Assembly: GCA_964404205.1 (NCBI GenBank)
Contig: CAYOJD010000107.1
Span: 1 to 10,341 of the forward strand
DNA: 10,341 bases
Direction: 5' to 3'
Source: CAZWBR01 sp964404205
Lineage (GTDB): Bacteria; Bacteroidota; Bacteroidia; Bacteroidales; Prolixibacteraceae
Positions within the stretch are counted from its first letter, which is position 1; each line of letters starts with the position of its first letter. The notes below the pieces were generated by a model, which saw only the letters and a list, made by a program, of their open reading frames with translations, made no database searches and had not been told where the DNA came from. Position numbers and translations under genes: made by a program. This document shows, in pieces, positions 6,773-10,341 of the stretch.

Positions 6773-8266
6773 ATGAACAAAATTGCATTATTCGTCATGT
6801 TCCTGATTCTATCGGCTTCGTGTACCACGAAGAACAAGACAAAAGCCATCATCGATGTCGATCCCTCGGTCGTTATCCGTCAAATGGCAGGTGGAATGGG
6901 TGCCTCGTGGCATGCCATCAGCAAAGAGTTGCCACTGAATAACGAAAAGTACAAAATACAAGTAAGGAGTGTTGCGCCAAGAGGAAGCGCCTACGGAGGT
7001 AACCCGCCGGTATCCAACACAAAAGCATGGGAACAAATATACAATCACGCTTCGTGGCTGGGATTAAACTTTGTAAGAGTGGAACTTAGCCAGCGGATGT
7101 ACGAACCTGAGCGCAGAAGATTCGACTGGGAAAATGAAGAAATGCAAGCACTCTATAAAATTCTCGATTGGTGCCAGCAAAACAATGCCGACGTTTTTCT
7201 ACAACAAATGTGGGGATATGTCGATTGGAACAGCTATCCCGGTGTCCACCCTCTAATAAGTGCACCTGCTAACCTGAATGATTTTGTCGATGGTATTGCC
7301 ACGCTGCTCGAACACCTGACAAAAACCAAAGGCTATAGCTGTATCCGATATTTCTGTATGACCAATGAGCCCCCAGGCGGTCCGTGGGGATACTGGTGGG
7401 AATATGGCGATGCCAAAGGTTCAATCAACGAGGCATGGGAGCGACTCAACCAAGAGTTCAAGGCCAGAGCCATCGATATCCCCATCTCTGGTCCCGACTG
7501 GACCAGTATGCCGCCATTCGATGAATCAAAACTAACATTCGTCCAATGGCTTGGAGCGATAGACATCCACAGTTACGATGGGGTTACGGCAGAGGGGGAA
7601 GCCAACCTAAAACGTTGGGCCAACTTTGCACATGCCAATAACAAACCCTTCTTTATGACTGAATACGGGAACATGAAGTTGGGTTACGGTAGCGACAACC
7701 CAAGCCAAAAATCGTTTACAGCAGCCATGTCGAATGCCAACGACGTGATTAGGGCTATGCGAGCAGGGGTTGACGGATTTAACCGGTGGAGCTTCACCAA
7801 CCGTGGGAACCTCGATGGACAATGGCAATTAATTGCCACTTACGATCGCGACAAACGCGAATACTACAACACGATTAACCCTGAAAATGAAGCCTACTAT
7901 GGTTTTGCTATTATATCGCGATTTCTGTCGAAATACTCAAAATCGGTGAGCTGCACGACCAGCCTTCCGGACAGCGCAGTGGTGGCTTCTGCATTGATTA
8001 GCCCAGCCGGAGAGTTATCTCTTTTTATTCTAAACAAAACGAAAGAGCCAGTCACTGTCCAACCACAAATTGCAACTTTCGAAGGCAAAACGCTCAACCT
8101 CTATCAAGTAACAGCGGCTGCAATCAATGCATCCGGATTTCAGCTTAATCCGCAGCTATCATTCGTGGCCGGCAAGCAAAAGGAAATTACACTTCCAGGA
8201 GAAAGTATCACCACAATATCAAGTTATAACCTGCAACACAACGACAAAGGAATCATCATTCAATAA
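6773..8266 (+). CDS. Lipoprotein clan GH-A glycoside hydrolase
   Basis: Exported retaining glycosidase of 497 residues. A lipoprotein signal peptide ends in the lipobox LSASC with C17 as the lipidated residue. The TIM barrel spans about residues 40-390. It opens with GGMGASWHA, recalling GH30 enzymes, and has E199 in MTNEPP (acid/base, end of strand 4) and E297 in FMTEYG (nucleophile, end of strand 7), the clan GH-A arrangement. The last 100 residues form a small beta-rich domain (ALISPAGELSLFILN and GESITTISSY), as in GH30, GH39 and GH51 proteins. I cannot decide between GH30, GH39, GH5 or a related family. The residues after the lipid Cys (TTKNKTK) are basic and not the acidic surface-export signal of Bacteroidota, which suggests periplasmic anchoring. 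It probably acts with the GH2 enzyme on the same glycan. Confidence 0.8.
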   Translation: MNKIALFVMFLILSASCTTKNKTKAIIDVDPSVVIRQMAGGMGASWHAISKELPLNNEKYKIQVRSVAPRGSAYGGNPPVSNTKAWEQIYNHASWLGLNFVRVELSQRMYEPERRRFDWENEEMQALYKILDWCQQNNADVFLQQMWGYVDWNSYPGVHPLISAPANLNDFVDGIATLLEHLTKTKGYSCIRYFCMTNEPPGGPWGYWWEYGDAKGSINEAWERLNQEFKARAIDIPISGPDWTSMPPFDESKLTFVQWLGAIDIHSYDGVTAEGEANLKRWANFAHANNKPFFMTEYGNMKLGYGSDNPSQKSFTAAMSNANDVIRAMRAGVDGFNRWSFTNRGNLDGQWQLIATYDRDKREYYNTINPENEAYYGFAIISRFLSKYSKSVSCTTSLPDSAVVASALISPAGELSLFILNKTKEPVTVQPQIATFEGKTLNLYQVTAAAINASGFQLNPQLSFVAGKQKEITLPGESITTISSYNLQHNDKGIIIQ

Positions 8267-8273
8267 TAATGTA

Positions 8274-9053
8274 ATGGAATTTTATCCCGGATTCGATATT
8301 GTCCCGATTGAAAACCCAATGGGGTTTCAATACGGGGCCGGTGTTTTTGGCCCTGAAGTAGAAAACCGCAAGCTCGACGCCATCCGAAAGAGTCTGCAAA
8401 ATCCGGAATGCAGTGGCCCAGATCCGGTATATTCCATAGCAATGGATGTCGGAAAGAAAAAGCACCTGAATCAACTTCGTGAAATGCACCTCTTGTATGG
8501 TGCTGTAACCTATGCAGCCGGACAATTGGGGAACGAGCCCGTCAGGAGCCAGGGGCATATGCATAAAGTTTCGCCCAAGTCGGGATGGTCTACCCCCGAA
8601 GTATATGAAATTTGGTCGGGCGAAGCCATAATCTACATGCAGGAGAAAGCGGAAAACGATCCCGGCCGCTGTTTTGCAGTTACAGCCCGGCCGGGAGATA
8701 TCGTCATTGTCCCGCCCGGCTGGGCACATGCAACCATCAGTGCCAATCGTACCAAACCCCTTACCTTTGGAGCTTGGTGCGATCGTGCTTATGGGTTTGA
8801 GTACGATGATGTCCGCAAACATAAAGGTTTGGCATGGTTTCCTATACTCTCCCCTTCCGGGAAAATCGAGTGGAAAAAAAACGACAACTATAACGCTTGC
8901 GAGATTATTGTTAAGATACCTGAACCGTACCTCCAGTTCAATATTGAGTCGGGAAAACCCATCTATACTCAATTTGAGGAAGACCCGGAAAGATTTCTTT
9001 TTGTTCCACAGCCACAACTCTGCTACAATCAATGGTGTAATTTTATCCCGTAA
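8274..9053 (+). CDS. Second cPGI-like cupin isomerase
   Basis: Predicted cytoplasmic cupin of 259 residues related to the cPGI family but clearly different from the one at 3397. The metal ligands are visible: H95 and H97 in SQGHMH, E109 or E112 in PEVYE, and H152 in PGWAHAT after the PGDIVIVP turn. About 5 extra residues sit between the histidines and the Glu, and there are extensions at both ends (about 65 more residues than the shorter paralogue). The likely reaction is aldose/ketose isomerisation of a hexose phosphate, but the substrate may not be glucose-6-P. The chosen ATG at 8274 lies 7 bases after the preceding stop. The reading frame is open back to an ATG at 8127, but that would overlap the hydrolase gene by 140 bases and add 49 residues before the cupin's natural beginning. 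This is the last gene of the operon. Confidence 0.78.
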   Translation: MEFYPGFDIVPIENPMGFQYGAGVFGPEVENRKLDAIRKSLQNPECSGPDPVYSIAMDVGKKKHLNQLREMHLLYGAVTYAAGQLGNEPVRSQGHMHKVSPKSGWSTPEVYEIWSGEAIIYMQEKAENDPGRCFAVTARPGDIVIVPPGWAHATISANRTKPLTFGAWCDRAYGFEYDDVRKHKGLAWFPILSPSGKIEWKKNDNYNACEIIVKIPEPYLQFNIESGKPIYTQFEEDPERFLFVPQPQLCYNQWCNFIP

Positions 9054-9111
9054 GCCTCGAATACTATAATATCCGATGAAATTTTGGCTAAATACTAATC
9101 CAAAAACGGTA

Positions 9112-9119
9112 TATTTTTG
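9112..9119 (+). promoter_or_regulatory. Bacteroidota-type -7 promoter box for the outer-membrane protein gene
   Basis: TATTTTTG fits the TAnnTTTG consensus and sits 25 bases before the first ATG of the following gene. A TTTG at 9083-9086 could be the -33 element, but the 25-base spacing is longer than usual. The box supports an independent transcript for the downstream gene rather than read-through from the sugar operon alone. Confidence 0.45.
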
Positions 9120-9144
9120 TTAACTTGATTTGGTTTGGTTATTT

Positions 9145-10341
9145 ATGTGTATGACAAAATTTGGACGTTGGTTAACGAAAGGGGTTCTGCTGATTGTGCT
9201 TTGGGGTGCAACAGGTAGCCTCTATGCTCAAACCGACTATAAAATATTGTCGGTCAAATTCGAAGGCAACGAAAAACTGAAAAGCCAGGCGCTGAAGGAG
9301 CAGATGAACACTCGCGCCAATTCGCTGAAAGACAAGGCTCTATTCTGGAAACGCAAACCTCGGTTTTCAACATTTACTTTCCGTAGCGATATTGATAGGC
9401 TTCAGAAATATTATCAGCAAAATGGATACTTGAATGCCACTCTTGTTCCTGAATTAGGAAGGAATAACGAGCGAAAAACATTACAAATTACCATTCGAAT
9501 CGATGAAGGCATCCCAGTTTTGATCGACAGTGTAAAACTGGCTTTAACCGATAACTCAAAACTGAGCCGACTTATCGATAGTTGTAAAACAGTTATCCTG
9601 ACCAGAACCGGAGAAATATTCAAGGATGAATCGGTAAGCGGGTCTACCGTAATTATTGAGAAAGCGTTATCTGATGTGGGATACCCGTTTACAAGCGTGA
9701 ACCACAAACTTAGCCTAACCCCCGACACCGCAAAAGTTAATATCACCTACAACATCGTAACGGGCCCTGAAACCACCTTTGGCTCCACCAATATACACAG
9801 CGACAGCCATGTGCCCGAAAGTTATATCAGAAATCAGCTGAAATACCGTGAAGGAGAACTTTATTCAAAAGCGCTACTGGAAAAGACACAGCAGAAACTC
9901 TTCGATACCGACCTTTTTCAGTATGTGGTGGTACGCTCGCTTCGCGATAGCATGAGTAATGGCAAGCTTCCGGTAATTATTCAGATGAAAGAGAAACCGC
10001 GCTGGTCAATTGAAACAGGTGTTGGTTATGGTTCTGCCGACAATTTTAGGGTCTCGGCCGAAATCACCCGAAGGCAATTCCTTGGCGGAGCCCGCAAGTT
10101 GGTATTAAAAGCCAAACACTCGCGATTTTTCCCGATATCGGCAGAATTGAAGTTTATTCAACCCGCAATTATTCTCGAAAAAACCAATTTGATTGTCAAT
10201 CCATTTTTTATCAAAGAGGAAGAGTTAAGCTACCACGTTGAACGTTTGGGGGGGAATATAACTTTTCAACACGAATTCTCTGAAAACAACATTGGCTATT
10301 TATCGTGGTCAACGGAAAACAACAATCTTTCCTATTTGCTG
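9145..10341 (+). CDS. Omp85-superfamily outer-membrane protein (TamA/BamA-like), 5' part
   Basis: The frame stays open to the window end, giving 399 codons of an incomplete gene. A type I signal peptide is followed by cleavage after SLYA (about residue 28). Three POTRA-like repeats follow: about 32-120 (beginning YKILSVKFEGN), about 121-205 (beginning IPVLIDSVKL), and about 208-285, where TTFGSTNIHS precedes a helix and LFDTDLFQYVVV. From about residue 287 (WSIETGVGYGS, then RRQFLGGARKL) the beta-barrel begins, with aromatic-rich amphipathic strands. Such proteins fold or secrete other proteins through the outer membrane. With three POTRAs rather than five it resembles TamA or the Bacteroidota surface-antigen family more than BamA itself. 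The ATG at 9151 is an alternative start. An in-frame stop at 9121 limits upstream extension. It has no evident link to sugar catabolism. Confidence 0.82.
   Translation, partial: MCMTKFGRWLTKGVLLIVLWGATGSLYAQTDYKILSVKFEGNEKLKSQALKEQMNTRANSLKDKALFWKRKPRFSTFTFRSDIDRLQKYYQQNGYLNATLVPELGRNNERKTLQITIRIDEGIPVLIDSVKLALTDNSKLSRLIDSCKTVILTRTGEIFKDESVSGSTVIIEKALSDVGYPFTSVNHKLSLTPDTAKVNITYNIVTGPETTFGSTNIHSDSHVPESYIRNQLKYREGELYSKALLEKTQQKLFDTDLFQYVVVRSLRDSMSNGKLPVIIQMKEKPRWSIETGVGYGSADNFRVSAEITRRQFLGGARKLVLKAKHSRFFPISAELKFIQPAIILEKTNLIVNPFFIKEEELSYHVERLGGNITFQHEFSENNIGYLSWSTENNNLSYLL

Noticed and set aside
8127..8273. Upstream extension of the second cupin gene to the ATG at 8127
   Set aside because: It would overlap the C-terminal domain of the hydrolase by 140 bases and add 49 low-complexity residues absent from the cupin family. 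The ATG at 8274, 7 bases after the previous stop, fits the operon spacing.
8256..9032. Long antisense open frame of 258 codons opposite the second cupin gene
   Set aside because: It mirrors nearly the full length of a gene with clear cupin motifs, its translation shows no recognisable domain, and it has no promoter or start context. It is a shadow of codon use on the + strand.
9082..9105. Inverted repeat TTTTGG/CCAAAA after the last operon gene as a terminator
   Set aside because: The 6-bp arms are AT-rich, the loop is 12 bases, and the T run at 9114-9118 is separated from the stem and belongs to the -7 box. It is too weak for a rho-independent terminator.
9414..9746. Antisense open frame of 110 codons opposite the Omp85-like gene
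   Set aside because: The + strand frame here encodes POTRA-like repeats continuous with a signal peptide and barrel start; the antisense product shows no domain.
1..10341. CRISPR array, insertion sequence, tRNA or rRNA genes
   Set aside because: No spaced direct repeats, transposase motifs, terminal inverted repeats or tRNA-like cloverleaf were seen anywhere in the window.

Overview
The window looks like chromosome of a member of the Bacteroidota. Two intergenic stretches carry the TAnnTTTG box used as the -7 element in that phylum. Start codons lack Shine-Dalgarno motifs. The gene content (a GntR regulator with a sugar-sensing domain, secreted glycosidases, a ROK kinase, cupin sugar-phosphate isomerases and a TamA-like outer-membrane protein) fits a saccharolytic Bacteroidia. 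The genus cannot be read from the sequence. All genes are on the + strand.

Layout: positions 5-50 hold a strong rho-independent terminator that closes a + strand gene lying outside the window. A short AT-rich leader (51-146) carries a -7 box and a candidate operator. A compact run of seven genes follows (147-9053), with gaps of 6 to 15 bases and one 4-base overlap, almost certainly one operon. In order these are: GntR-type regulator with a LacI-like ligand-binding domain; secreted GH2 glycosidase; cupin-type glucose-6-phosphate isomerase (cPGI); ROK sugar kinase; class I mannose-6-phosphate isomerase fused to a long N-terminal domain; lipoprotein clan GH-A glycosidase; and a second, divergent cPGI-like cupin. 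After a 91-base gap with its own -7 box comes the 5' part of an Omp85/TamA-like gene, cut by the window end and probably a separate unit.

Working model (inference): the two exported hydrolases release a hexose, probably in the periplasm. The ROK kinase phosphorylates it in the cytoplasm, and the isomerases interconvert mannose-6-P, fructose-6-P and glucose-6-P so that it enters glycolysis. The regulator at the head of the operon probably senses the free sugar or a derivative. A beta-mannoside or mixed mannose/glucose glycan would fit the GH2 plus PMI pairing, but the substrate is not proven. No transporter or SusC/SusD pair is present, so uptake must be encoded elsewhere, possibly upstream of the first terminator.

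The most unusual points are three cupin-fold sugar-phosphate isomerases, two of them cPGI-like, in one operon; the kinase-like N-terminal domain of the PMI, which has no visible Walker A motif; and a ROK kinase that lacks the usual glutamate of the GExGH sugar-binding motif.
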